Positions 51,141-62,884 of a stretch of DNA of 64,000 nucleotides are shown in pieces. Where the stretch lies: assembly GCA_032207245.1 (NCBI GenBank), contig CM063504.1, positions 19,003,907-19,067,906 of the forward strand. Direction: 5' to 3'. Positions within the stretch are counted from its first letter, which is position 1; each line of letters starts with the position of its first letter. Source of the stretch: Pardosa pseudoannulata. Its lineage: Eukaryota > Arthropoda > Arachnida > Araneae > Lycosidae. The translations under genes were made by a program, and so were the position numbers. The notes under the pieces were generated by a model. It searched no databases. It saw only the letters and a program-made list of their open reading frames with translations, and was not told the DNA's origin.

Positions 51141-52362
51141 ATATTAATAAATCGCTGTTTTCAGTTAATGTCTCTTATTAATATTATACAATTTTTTTCG
51201 ATAATCTATATTAACTAATAAAATTTTTGAGTAACATATCAATATCCTACATGATTTATAATACTATAAACTTAAATATTTGTCATTTCTTTTCAGTGTA
51301 TAATATAGTTTATTTAATTTAATAATAGAATCTATTTTCAATTATATAGAATTAAAAAAGTTGAAAAACTGCGAGTTATTGCTTCGAGTGATTTCAAGAT
51401 GAGGAGTCATTATGAATTATGTTTGTATGTTCCTGTATTTGTTTCATATGTAAAGTTCCTGTCAAAAGAAGGCATACCATGAGAAAGAGAATAGCTCATA
51501 TCATTCAATCAAAGCACAAGGCCATTTGAGCACAGCTTTTATGTTTACACACTTAAATGCAGTATATAACTTATTTACTAAATCAGATACTTTCACGTAA
51601 ATTTTCCCGTTTAAGTACCTCACTAATAAAGCACCAGAGAATTAAAACGATTACGATTCTATCTCAGAATCAGCAACTTAATTAAATAGATACAATACAA
51701 TCGGCTGTCTGCTTTTTGGCGTTGTTTTTCCAATAGGCATAACTCCTTAAGCAGTATTCTCCATTCCTGACTGGTCCTTCGAATCATCGACAGTGTAAAT
51801 TAAAGGGGAAAACCGTGTATGATACGAAATTTACACACCGAAATTACAGACGACCTGATCAAACAATTGGGTAACACGCCTAGCTGCAATGGAAAGGTGT
51901 GGCAACTTCCAATTTAGCCCTTCCAGAAGAAAAATGCGCATTAGAATCGGCCCATAAAATACAGACACCACTTTGATTTACGTACGGTAGCTCGCATAGG
52001 CATGAGAACGACGTGTAACACGATAAATTACAAAATCTAAAGAGTGTTCCTCGGGTCGCTCGACTCTAAATAACCTTTAAGTGCTTGTAGCTGAGTGGAT
52101 ATCTCTCAACTTCTTATTAGATCCTTTGGTTGAAGTTTTGATGATTTACGGGCTCCCAAAACTTGTCCCTGAGTCAGCTGTTTTCTTTGACGTTGTTTAG
52201 TGTTTTGAAGTATGTTGATTACTTCTACGTCGATTAAAAGGATAGCAGCACCATTACATTTTACTTAAAAGTGGAAATACTATATTTTCTGACTTGGCTA
52301 ATTATTTTTCATTTCTACCCAAATCCGAAATAATTTGGAGTTTACGTAAATACAATAAAATG
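51141..52362. other. Unannotated stretch between duplicated segments
   Basis: AT-rich, no gene recognised. AGCTGAGTGGATATCTCTCAA near 52090 is a poor tRNA-like match and is not called. Confidence 0.45.
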
Positions 52363-52580
52363 ACCTATTAAAAATTATAGCTACTCCAGTTTAAAATATG
52401 ATAGGTGAAACCTAATTTTTATAACGATTTGGCCCTCTCCTCAAAGAGTTTACTAATCTCTGTTCTAGAGCAATGGTTCCCTCAAAACAATAGAAGGCAT
52501 TTTTCAACAAACATTTCTAAATGTATTTGTCAATAGAAGAACATGGAAATTTAAAATTGTTGATGACAAATATAGCACAC
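52363..52580. repeat. Duplicated segment, copy 2
   Basis: This is a diverged partner of 50938-51140 in the same orientation, about 1.4 kb downstream. The hAT TIR part here has decayed (AGTTTACTAATCTCTG). The left part of the hAT element is absent. Confidence 0.8.
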
Positions 52581-53610
52581 AACTATCGAAAAATCCTTGC
52601 TTTCACCAAGTTCCTCCATTTCACTAATATAATACCGTTAGCGTTGAAAACACCTGGCTCTAAGACTGGACAAACCAGAGGACTGCCTGGGGCAATAAAT
52701 TTTAAAAGCGACATTTTCACTCGAATTTGCTAGGTATTTTATTTTAAAGGGGAAAATTGTATAAATATTTATAAAAATATTGTAAAAATATATTATAATT
52801 GTAAAAATATTTTACAAAATTTAGTTCCTTAGAGGTTAGAAGTTTGGAACATAATTATTTTATATTCTTTTTTATTAATTAAATTCAAACGCCAACCAGT
52901 GCAATTATTTTACTTTTTAGAACAGATGATTCGATTAAGACTTGGGAATATATATTTATCATAATAATACCCACAACTTCTTTTAAATTTTGTACGAAAC
53001 ATATGATTTAATAAATATACCTAAAACTTTATTAAACTGTCTAAAGATCTGAAAGTAATATTGACCAATAGTGAGGTAAAGAATGAGGATGTGCTTGATT
53101 TCACAGATATAAATCTGTCAGTTTCGGCTTTATTAGTCAAGGAAGAAAAGCCCAATTGAAGATTTAAAACTAATTTCATTTCTAAATTTTGTAATGAATC
53201 TTGCTATTGCAACAAGGTCTCTCAAAATTAAATTTGTATCTATTAATATTGTACCTCTTTTAAGAGTAATTTTTATAGTGAGAGAGAAAGCAGCAAAACT
53301 ACAAGAGCCTGATTTGTTAGAAATAATGAAATAATAAGCATCTGTATAAAAAGCTTCGAAATTTTTACAATTTATTATTACCTTTTGAGTAGTTACCTAA
53401 CCGTGTAACATACTCCTGTAAAATGACATCTCGAGTATGGCATTATATATATACTAGATGTGAATAGTTCGTAGAAACATTAATTTAAACGATGACTAAA
53501 ATTTATTGTACACAGTTTAGACACTGTGAATACACCAATTTGTCAGTAGTAAAAGCTTGGGCGTAGGATAGATTTATCGTTCTATCTTTGTCATCCCACA
53601 TTCTAGAATA
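52581..53610. other. Unannotated AT-rich stretch
   Basis: Nothing recognised. The (TAAAAATATT)-like local repeat at 52760-52815 is simple sequence. Confidence 0.45.
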
Positions 53611-54007
53611 AAGTCCATATACAGATAAATCTGGCAGCTAATAATTTCTTATCGGAAATGTTGGTATTCAGCGATTTGAATAAATGAACAAATAAAACAT
53701 AAGAGAAATAGATACCTTACATAAAATTGAAAAACCCAAGAGCCTATGAATAAAAGCATAACCAATTTTTCTTTTGAATTATGTTTACAGTTGTAAAAAC
53801 CATATACAGACCCATATAAAGTCCATATACAGATAAATCCAGAGACTAATAATTTCTTATAGGAAATGTTAGTATTTAGTGATTTGAATAAATGAACAAA
53901 TAAAACATAAGAGAAATGAATTCCTTACATAAAATTGAAAAACCTGTAATAAAAACCTAGGAGTAAAAGTATAACCAATTTTTTTTTTTTTTAAATATGT
54001 CTACAGT
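53611..54007. repeat. Direct tandem duplication, unit about 208 bp
   Basis: AAGTCCATATACAGATAAAT at 53611 recurs at 53819. Shared blocks include CTAATAATTTCTTAT, GATTTGAATAAATGAACAAA, TAAAACATAAGAGAAAT and CCTTACATAAAATTGAAAAA. Identity is high. The copies differ mainly by small indels near their 3' ends. Confidence 0.9.
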
Positions 54008-56914
54008 AAACACTTTAAAAGAAGTGGAAAATGTTTTTTAATGCTTTTATATGAAGATATTTCTTTTAAAATACTCTTTTAATGTTTTATTTGTTTTTAG
54101 GGTAATTATAAAGGGAAAAATCCCTTCAGATATTTGTATTGAAAGGAAATGTTATAAAGCTTATTGGTTGATTTACTGGTTAACAGGAATATCGTTTACT
54201 TTTAAAAATATTCTACGGGATGTATGGTAATCATGGATGCACTACATAAATCAACGTGGGCAAACAAAATATGTAGACTGAATTCAAATTTTACATACTT
54301 TAAGAAAAATCCTTCTTTTTCTATGGTTAACAGAAGTTATGAGTGATAGCTGTACTGAATTAAGACTCAGTAATGAAAAGTGTTCTTCCCCTCAACTGAA
54401 GGATTTATTACACCACGTGCCACCACCACCAAGTGATCATTTCTATAAGAACACCGCTGAGAGTAAATCACCTGTTAATTTAAACACCCCTCTACCTGCA
54501 AATGCCTCCTTTCTCTTCAGGTATCACATACCGGTCGGATTCTAAACCTCAGGATCCATATTTCAAAGAGGCTCGGCTCAGAAACTTGACATGGAGGGGG
54601 TATTACGAAAAGGGGGGAATCACTCCTTGGGGGGTCCGAAGTCCCAAGCGGGTGATAACATAAAAATAACCGGGCGTTAAAACTAATTTATAGCAGCAGA
54701 AACAGCAACAAGGGAAAAAATAAGATTGAAGCAAGAGAAATCACGCGAGTCAAAATGATAGGATTTGTCTATTATCTACCATCCATTGTTTTTTATGTTT
54801 TAATTTGGTGTAAAAGTTATCCTAAAAATGCTACGTCATAATAATGTTAACGTGTACTGTTATAAACTAAAAATTGTTTTCATTTAATGGTTTTTAAAGG
54901 TTTTTAAAGTAAGTTAGTAAAACCCATAATATGTTAATATATGATAATGACTGTTTATGTCAGTCCCAAAAAACCCACCCTCTAATATATTTTAAAAGAA
55001 ATAATTATTTAATCTAATCATTTATGTCTTTTAGAAAAGCAAAACCAGTGAGGAGAACTCTGAAATAAACACCCGGAAAGTTATTTTTCTCCTTAAGAAA
55101 ACTATTACGCGTTTGACCGTTTTATTGAAAAATAATTTTCATCATTTTTCAATAATGTGGCAGAATAAGTAATAGTATTTGTGAAAGAAAAACTTATTTT
55201 CCCGTTTTATTGAAAACTAATCAATATTCAAATATAGATAGTCTCTTCCTTTTAGCAAAATATTGAACCGGTTGTTATAAGGTTACACATGGAACCCATT
55301 TTTTTTCTCGGATTGACGTGGACTTTCACAAATCCGTAAGAAAGAGGTTAGTACCTGCGGCAGTTAGCGTTAAATGACAGTGTTATTTGTTATTCTACCA
55401 ACTGTCCCGCCACTTGAGGGTGTTATAAATAAGTGTTATAAATAACTGTGCCATGAACTCCTTCGCTCGTGTCAATCACAGCTTTTCAGCGGGCCACTCA
55501 ATGTGTTCTGAATAGGACGGCAAGGCTGTCCAACGCCTAAAAGGAGGATGTTTTCTTTATCTCCATTTCGGTGACAGATGACTGCCGGTTTGAAATTATA
55601 AAGAGACAAAATAGAAAGAAAAAGTGGAGCACATGTTAGCTTGCAGTGTGCAGCTATCCAATACAACGGAATTTTGGAATTTAGATGCGATTTTCATGCA
55701 CATTTTTTCTTTTTCTCTTCTGAGGAGGTTGTTTTCTTTTAAAAATTGCAGTCTGTCATCGTTCTTTTTATGAAGGAGTTGTAGAATGAAATAAAATATT
55801 CAAAGCCTTTCTAGCATATAGATGAAGGCCCGGAACAGCATAAATTTGTTTTTAAATATTTAATCCTCGTCACAGACAGTTTATAGCTCGTCTGAGCTGT
55901 GTCGAGACTAGTTAGCAACCATTGAAATCCTTTGTAGTTATACAAGGAAGATAAGACATTTTCCGAACACAGTCGTTTATACGTGGGAGGTATAGTCAGA
56001 ACTGACCGCTGTTTTAAAACAAGAATTTTAATTTTGTTTTTTGTAGAAATTTCGAAAAGTAGTTATTTTAAATGTATATATATTAGTGGCTTATACCATA
56101 TAAGGTACTAAAAATTAGTTTAAACTTACTGATATGCTAGTCTCTGTTTATGCGGTTCAGTAAACTGAAAAATATTTATAACTTACTATAGACTTATTAC
56201 ACGTCATTATGTACGTCTTAGCTTATTATTCCTTTTACTAGTGCGGAATGAGCAAATTTCTTGTGTTCATTGCGAAATATTTTCAATCGATTTAATGTAG
56301 ATCGGGTTTCGATTTAATGTAGTTGTGATAAAGCCTTTAATTGGTTCAAATTTTTCTCAGTCATACGATAAATACACTTATTTTTCAACGAGAAAAGGTA
56401 TTTTAAATTGAACCTACTGCTTCTTTTCAACACGTACATGAGACGACGCCGTGTACAGCAAACAACATAGTGAGTATTGTTAACAGTACCTTACTGAGTT
56501 GCCTTTGAACCGCTACGACATGAGAATGACACTAATACAAAATCTTTTTCATTATATACAAAAATAATTTTCATTCTAAAATGTCTTCAGGTTAAAAAAA
56601 AAATAATAATAATAATTTCATAAAATAAATTTTCAATATAATTATTTCGTATTTTCTTTCGCTTAGTTCTATTGTGAAACATATGTATACTTTTTATGGC
56701 AGTTACGACTTCTGTAAGATATGTAAGCACCGAAATTAAATTATGGGCTCATTTATTGAATTTATATATTTAATACTGTGCAACTATGACGCAACTATTC
56801 ATATGAAAACCCCATTGCAGCTCTTACGGACTTTATGTGTATAAGCTCATAGAAAAATATATTGTTCTGTTTGCCGAACTGAAAAATATTGTAACTTTGA
56901 GTAGATAATCCACG
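54008..56914. other. Unannotated; GC-richer patches at 54340-54660 and 55300-55680
   Basis: Neither patch shows a recognisable domain. The plus frame at 54339-54545 (68 codons, with a short proline run) and the minus frame at 55472-55666 (64 codons) are unsupported. G runs lie at 54595-54640. Confidence 0.4.
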
Positions 56915-57380
56915 TTGCATATACACCGAACACATGATATTCCACTAAATGAAAATGAAAGTTCTTCGAATAAACCACCCCAGTTTATACTCCGAACATA
57001 TGGTAATTGATTAATGGAAAATGAATGATTGTTATATAAGCCAACCAAGCGTATGTGTGGCACACACGATTGTTGACTAAATACAAATGGATGTTCATAG
57101 GATAAGCTAACCTAATGTGTATGCCACATATATGATGATAATTGACTAAATGAAAATAAATGTTCATAGGATAAGCCAACCTAGTGTATACGTCGTACAC
57201 ACGATTGTTGACTAAATACAAATGGATGTTCATAGGATAAGCTAACCTAATGTGTATGCCACATATATGATGATAATTGACTAAATGAAAATAAATGTTC
57301 ATAGGATAAGCCAACCTAGTGTATACGCCAAACACATGATAATTGACTAAAAGAAAATGAAAGTTCATCGTATCATCGGT
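56915..57380 (-). repeat. Minisatellite, 135-bp period built of two related half-units, open in one frame
   Basis: GATTGTTGACTAAATACAAA at 57068 recurs at 57203, a 135-bp unit. Each unit has two related halves of about 66-69 bp, sharing GTTCATAGGATAAGC-AACCTA and TGACTAAAT. More diverged half-units extend to both sides. As 135 is a multiple of three, one minus-strand frame (56985-57383, 132 codons) stays open and reads repeated RLAYPMNI and HLVNYHHICGIHI phrases. No signal peptide or known repeat family is evident. I favour a non-coding minisatellite. Confidence 0.85.
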
Positions 57381-57383
57381 CAT

Positions 57384-57875
57384 CGAACAAGAGTTTAATG
57401 TTCATTTGTCCCAGCAATTTATTAAAAAATCTACATAGTTTAAATTGAACTTAGGGAAAAAAAGTTAAGCCGACCGCGAGCATACGTAACAAAACACTGT
57501 AATCTCCGTACACCATCACATAATTTAATTCTGGCGCATTTGCATAGGAATAACGCACACCGATACCGTGCGCAACGTACATCTGGTTGATATTTCAAGG
57601 CACATTATAGAGGAGAAAACTCCCAATAAATAATGTAATTCAGGTATGTGAAAGAAAAAAAAACTTTTGGACTGATTACACAAAATGAAATTACTTAGCA
57701 TAAGGCAACCAGTTAGATATGCCGGAAACATGCAGTTTCAACTTTTAAACACGTATAAGCAGTCGTCCACTGTCATTTCACGATAGCCTAAACTCTTCCA
57801 GTGGTCTTAAACAACCACTACCGAGCATGAAGGACTTGATTAACACTGGATTTACGGACCGAGCCAGTTTGATTC

Positions 57876-57876
<1 letters not shown>
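57384..57876. other. Unannotated stretch
   Basis: No gene recognised. The minus frame at 57525-57731 has no known motif. Confidence 0.45.

Positions 57877-57964
<88 letters not shown>
57877..57964. repeat. (AT)n microsatellite
   Basis: Pure alternating TA, about 88 bp. Confidence 0.97.
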
Positions 57965-57966
<2 letters not shown>

Positions 57967-59948
57967 CTTTAATATCACTTTTCAAAAACATACTTTGGTT
58001 TTTAGTTAAGTAATAAAACATATGCAAACTTTCATTCCTCTTACCCGCAGACCCCTTATTTCGCATTATCAAATGTGATATACCTATTTTCACCGCTGTG
58101 AGCCAATTTGACTCATAGAATGAATATGAAAATAAATAAATATAGTAATAAATATAGTATAAAGTAAATATAAAGTTTAAAGTTTAAAAAGTATAGTATA
58201 AAGTAAATATAGAGAAGAAGTCGAGAACACTTCCATTCCAGTGACAGAAATTCATACTACTGACGCACGGTAGAATTGTCAAGTTTAACAATCATGCAAA
58301 AGAAACAGATGTAGAAACCATTGTGCTGAATGTAATAGAAATGTTTGCGGAAAATGTGTTTCAAAAACAGATTTTATATGTAAAAAATGTTTTCCATGAA
58401 TTTTTGGATAATAAACATTTTATTTAAATTAATTTGGAACTATTTTCTTTGCGAAAAACTTCAGTTTTCTTGTATGAGTCAAAATGGCTCACTTTAGTAA
58501 AAATAGGTATATGATCAACATCCGTAAATCTAGTGTTAATAGGGATTTATCTTCAGAATGACGTTTGAAAGGACACTAAAGCTTGATTCAGGGGATCTAA
58601 GAAGCATCTGGTTTACAATCTGGAAAATAACTTCTACATGAAATTCTAGGTGCGTATTATAGGTATAATTTCCTAACCATTTTTTCGTTTAAAATACAAA
58701 GTGAGCGATATGTACGAGAATAAACGGTTTATAAAGGCTTTAGTAAAAGTTAGCAGTCACCTTTGAATGCAAAGTGTAACAGCTGTTTCTATTTCTAAAC
58801 TACTGCAGTTTATCTCGAGTCTCCCGGAATAGAAAATGATTTAATAGTATGTGATTTCTGTAGAGCTCCTCTCCCCTCTCTCTCAAAGCACCACGGCCAT
58901 AGCGAAATCCTGCACAACAATAAAAATATCCTCGTTTTCTATCATCTCGGCATTCCCCCTTTCCGCAAAAGCACGAGAGTTACAACAAGTGTTTACCATT
59001 CCATCCGAACTCCCCCGCAAATTGAAGCTGAAGAGCAGCCTTTGGCATTCTCCCCCCCCCCCTTCGCAATATTAGCCATCATTTCTGCCTCACCTGATAT
59101 TATTATCCTCATATTTATATCCAGAAACCCCTCGGTAACAAAACAGCAAAGCAAAATATTGGAAAAATATCCTAGCGAAAGAATTTTGTCGAAGCCTCAT
59201 AATAGGTTTTGCTTTTTCTTTTCTTCCCTCTTCTTCGTCTTTTTTTTTATCCATAAACATGCCGCTTGCTTGAATGGATTTACATGATGGGCCTACGGTT
59301 TTTCTTTTGTGCGTTCTGTGTTCCGAACTAAATTTTCTTTTTTTCCCCTCCTGTTCTTTCCTTTTTGCTTCATTTTGAGTTAAGGAGTTGTTGCTTGTAC
59401 AACTTTCTTCTTTTATGACATTAAAAGTTTGTTTCTGGGTAGAATGTTTCGAGCTGAATAAAATCTCCGGGTTTATTTTGTTCGTTTGAGGGATGTGAAG
59501 GAAAAATGTCGCGTGGGAAATTAATACATTCTGGTGGATTTGCTGAAGGGAAAAAAATGGGTTTCAAAGAAGTACGTTATATTACAATGTGCAGTTGTAA
59601 CTTTTTCTTAGCTCTCTTTGTTATTCTGAATACGCCTGGAGGCTTATAAAAAAGATAAGTAATTAGTAAATATATTGTGAGTTATATAACAAATAGAGAC
59701 GACCAGGTGAAAGCATAATTAATTAAAGTGTTATGTAAGCATTCTGTGATAAAAAATTACATCAAACTCTGGTATTTAGATATTGATATACTTACCGAAT
59801 CAACAACATATTTTACTGCAAACAATATCTTGATGTTAAGTTTAAAATAAAACATGTTATTTTAAAAATAGATACATATTGCTTTATCTAATTTAGTTTT
59901 AGTTTTAATAAGAACGACTTGCTAAACTTGTATTCAGACATAAGGGTA
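57965..59948. other. Unannotated; CT-rich patch at 58850-59080
   Basis: A TAAATATAGTA-type local repeat lies at 58130-58215. GAGTCAAAATGGCTCA near 58475 and GAGCCAATTTGACTC near 58100 form an inverted pair about 380 bp apart. TATGATCAACATCCGTAAAT at 58510-58530 and GGATTTACGGACC near 57850 may be complementary edges of the same unit. No gene is recognised. Confidence 0.4.
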
Positions 59949-59952
59949 TTAA

Positions 59953-60770
59953 CACGTTGACTACCATGGGGGTTATCGGTGACCAGCGATTATAGTAAAT
60001 AAAGATACTTATAAATTTTTCAATAATAACATTTGTTATTATAATGATTTGAAAAAATTAATGCAATATAGAGCATACAAAAAATTTATTAGTACTTGAA
60101 AAATATACATTTTATCAGTGCATATTGCGATGAGTCGGATTGAAACATTCAAGGCAAAGAAAAGGTGAATCAACGTAATCAGAACAATCAATATGTCACC
60201 ACTTTTTTAGTCAAATTCTATTCTCTAGCTCTTAGTTGCTTTGAATGCTAAAGTCTTAAAATGTCAAGACAACTCAATTTTCATAGACTTAAGCATTACC
60301 ATTACTAGCAACAGCAGAACTAGAGAGCTTGGCCCAGGGAGTTCTGTTGCTAATTCATCCTGTGAGATCCTGTGAGAATACTAAAGACCGTAACAATTGA
60401 CCACCGCCGAACGATGGCCGAATGGTTAGGGTGCTGGCCTTCGGAACCGGAATTCGTGGGTTCGAATCCCACTATGGCATGGATGTTCGTAGCCGTTCGG
60501 AATCGGCTTTAAGCAGTAGGTCCCGGTCTCATTAGCCCTCGTGTTGCAAAAAGTAGACCGTAGCACTCCAAAACCAAACCAAACCAAACCAAATTGACCA
60601 CCGCGCCGTGGGTGTCACCAGTTACTCCCCACCACGAAAACTACTTCAAGGATGATTTTATAACTCATTTTATCTGCTGCAAATAATATTTCAACATATG
60701 CATTGCATAATGTAATGTTCACGTCGGCGCCTTGAGCAAACCATCGAAAATGCATCTGGCAATCAACATG
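59953..60770. mobile_element. piggyBac-like MITE with TTAA target site, containing a SINE
   Basis: TTAA lies at both edges (59949-59952 and 60771-60774). The left end is CACGTTGACTACCATG. The right end, reversed, is CATGTTGATTGCCAGA (13 of 16 or so match). Established: piggyBac elements insert at TTAA and duplicate it. Without the nested SINE and its target duplication the element is about 620 bp. No transposase frame is present. Confidence 0.78.
60408..60591 (+). repeat. tRNA-derived SINE (family 1), near-consensus, perfect 13-bp TSD, nested
   Basis: AATTGACCACCGC flanks both ends (60395-60407 and 60592-60604). All blocks are in their best-kept form: CGAACGATGGCCGAATGG, CTTCGGAACCGG, B box GGGTTCGAATCCCAC, GTAGCCGTTCGGAATCGGC, TTTAAGCAGTAGGTCCCGG, TCATTAGCCCTCGTGTTGC, and a tail of four or so CCAAA units. 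It looks like the youngest copy in the window. It inserted after the surrounding piggyBac-like element. Confidence 0.97.
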
Positions 60771-60774
60771 TTAA

Positions 60775-61624
60775 TGTATCTACCTCTGTAGGAAATGTCT
60801 CAATTAGTGTAACTCTTGGATTTGTCTGATCCCAAGAGGGCGCTCTCCTATGTAACTTGACCTCAAATCATCATTCTTGTCACCTTCAGCATTGTTATTC
60901 TTACTTATTGTAATAGTGATGTAGTTGGAATCGGTTGGTTTTTTCTTCAACCTCCAAACATTGTTTATCGTTTGAAGCTAGTCATAATATTAAATTTACA
61001 ACACCTAATGGTAAAAAACATATTTTAGATTTTAATCATATATCTCTAATGGTGATATACCCTCCTACAAATAGCGTATGGAAGCATGGAATATCTCTCA
61101 ACCCCATGTAAATCCTAAAATTTTTGTCACCTCTCGTTCTTATTAAAGCAACAACTAAATTAGATAAAACGATAGGTATGTATTCTTGTAAAACCTATTT
61201 TACTTTAAGCAAAACTTTATCAACATATTTCTTAAAGTAAAATACGTTGACAATTCGGAAAGTTTTTTGGCCGACTCTATGTGTAAATCTATCACAAAAT
61301 CTTTCGAGTTGGGTAAGCCTGTGCGAAATTATGCGCGCAATAGATAAGTAATCAGAACATGTATTATATTTTATGCTGTAAATATGTCATGTTTATCAAA
61401 TTCGTTTCTTAGTCAGTGATGACTAGAAACAAAATGTTGTAAAAACAATAAAAGTTTTATAAATGTATAGCTCAATATAATTGGAACAGAGAAGCGTCCT
61501 TAAATATAATAATAAATTGAGTTGCAAGATGTATGTACGATAATCAAGTACATATGCTTATCATGTACATACAGAAATTTAGGTGTAGCGTAAACAAGGC
61601 GAAAAGCAAGCTTATTTTTGACAG
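60775..61624. other. Unannotated stretch
   Basis: No gene, RNA or element recognised. Confidence 0.45.
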
Positions 61625-61632
61625 GTCTAGGC

Positions 61633-62763
61633 CAGTGGTCGGCAAACTTATTAGCCAAAGAGCCAAATATGAACATTACAACAATTTAAAAAAAAAATGA
61701 GAGCCAAATCTGCTTGTTTAGTAAACTATTATTGCACTAAATAAAACTAAATTTCATATTTAATAAATATTTATTAATGCGAACAATGTGCTTGCATCTC
61801 TTTGGAAAGTTTGAGTAAGTCAGGTTTGTATGTTGTTGTTTTTAATTTTAGGCATGATTCCAAGTTGTCATCAATAAGACGACTTCTCAGTTTACTCTTG
61901 ATAATGTTCATGCTTGAAAAAGATTGTTCGTACATGTATGTAGAACCAAAAAGTGAAAAAACAGCAAACGCGAGCTTTTTCAGCTGATTGTAAGAGTCAG
62001 GAATACTATTCTGAGCGTTGAAAATGATCCTTCTCCAGGTCATTCCAAGCAGACCACTTGTGTTACGAACTAAGATCACATTTTTACAAAAATTTAAACT
62101 TTCAATTACTTATCTATCTTTTAACTTAAAAATTATACATGTTCTCGATTTATAGAAGAATTTTAATTTATAAAAATAAGATGTAATTTTTTTCTTACCA
62201 AGTTTTTTTTAAAATGAAAATATTAGTGTGCCTTCCGTGGATATTTGTGCTAGAGCGGCACTTAAGGAGGCAAAGAGCAACATGTGGCTCTGGAGCCGCA
62301 CTTTGCCGAACACTGGTCTTTTAATTACCTATCTATCTTTTAACTTAAAGAAAAAATTATACATGTTCTCAATTTATAGAAGAATTTTAATTTATAAAAA
62401 TAAGATGTAATTTTTTTCTTACCAAGTTTTTTTTAAAATGAAAATATTAGTGTGCCTTCCGTGGATATTTGTGCTAGAGCGGCACTTAAGGAGGCAAAGA
62501 GCAACATGTGGCTCTGGAGCCGCACTTTGCCGAACACTGGTCTTTTAATTACCTATCTATCTTTTAACTTAAAGAAAAAATTATACATGTTCTCAATTTA
62601 TAGAAGAATTTTAATTTATAAAAATAAGATGTAATTTTTTTCTTACCAAGTTTTTTTTAAAATGAAAATATTAGTGTGCCTTCCGTGGATATTTGTGCTA
62701 GAGCGGCACTTAAGGAGGCAAAGAGCAACATGTGGCTCTGGAGCCGCACTTTGCCGAACACTG
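61633..62763 (-). mobile_element. hAT transposon relic with tandemly repeated right end
   Basis: The left terminal repeat is CAGTGGTCGGCAAACT at 61633. The matching right terminus (reversed: CAGTGTTCGGCAAAGT) occurs three times, ending at 62315, 62539 and 62763. Subterminal AGCCAAATATGAAC on the left and AGAGCAACATGTGGCTCTGG on the right are typical of this type. The octamer before the left end (GTCTAGGC) and those after each right end (GTCTTTTA) share only GTCT, so the target duplication is unproven. A piece of the transposase lies inside. Confidence 0.8.
61774..62079 (-). pseudogene. hAT transposase C-terminal dimerisation region, fragment
   Basis: The minus-strand frame of about 100 codons contains FSLFGSTYMYEQSFSSMNII, then KSKLRSRLIDDNLESCLKL. 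This matches the conserved end of hAT transposases (SCAN/ZBED/GTF2IRD2-related group), where FGSTY.CEQ.FS.MN..K...RS.L.D..L is the usual order. The RNase H-like catalytic core and the BED zinc finger are missing. The starting Met is likely internal to the original gene. The stop falls where the family normally ends. Function would be dimerisation of the transposase. The fragment alone cannot transpose. Confidence 0.9.
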
Positions 62764-62884
62764 GTCTTTTAATTACCTATCTATCTTTTAACTTAAAGAA
62801 AAAATTATACATGTTCTCAATTTATAGAAGAATTTTAATTTATAAAAATAAGATGTAATTTTTTTCTTACCAAGTTTTTTTAAT
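62099..62884. repeat. Tandem array of 224-bp units made from the hAT right end
   Basis: A slightly diverged first unit (62099-62317) is followed by two full units starting CTTTTAATTACCTATCTATC at 62318 and 62542, and a third, partial unit from 62766. Where compared, the 224-bp spacing is exact and the copies are identical, including the same 60-codon frame three times (62228, 62452, 62676). Each unit ends with the transposon terminus GCACTTTGCCGAACACTG. The array seems to have grown by very recent unequal exchange, or it may be an assembly repeat. The repeated frame is not a gene. Confidence 0.95.

Noticed and set aside
52085..52155. tRNA-like A-box match
   Set aside because: No B box at proper spacing and no cloverleaf.
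58851..59287. Two overlapping plus-strand frames in a CT-rich patch
   Set aside because: The Ser/Pro/Phe-rich composition follows from pyrimidine richness, and there is no domain, start context or splice evidence.
62228..62858. Three identical 60-codon frames in a row
   Set aside because: They are the same chance frame in each 224-bp repeat of the hAT end, and the frame runs through terminal-repeat sequence.
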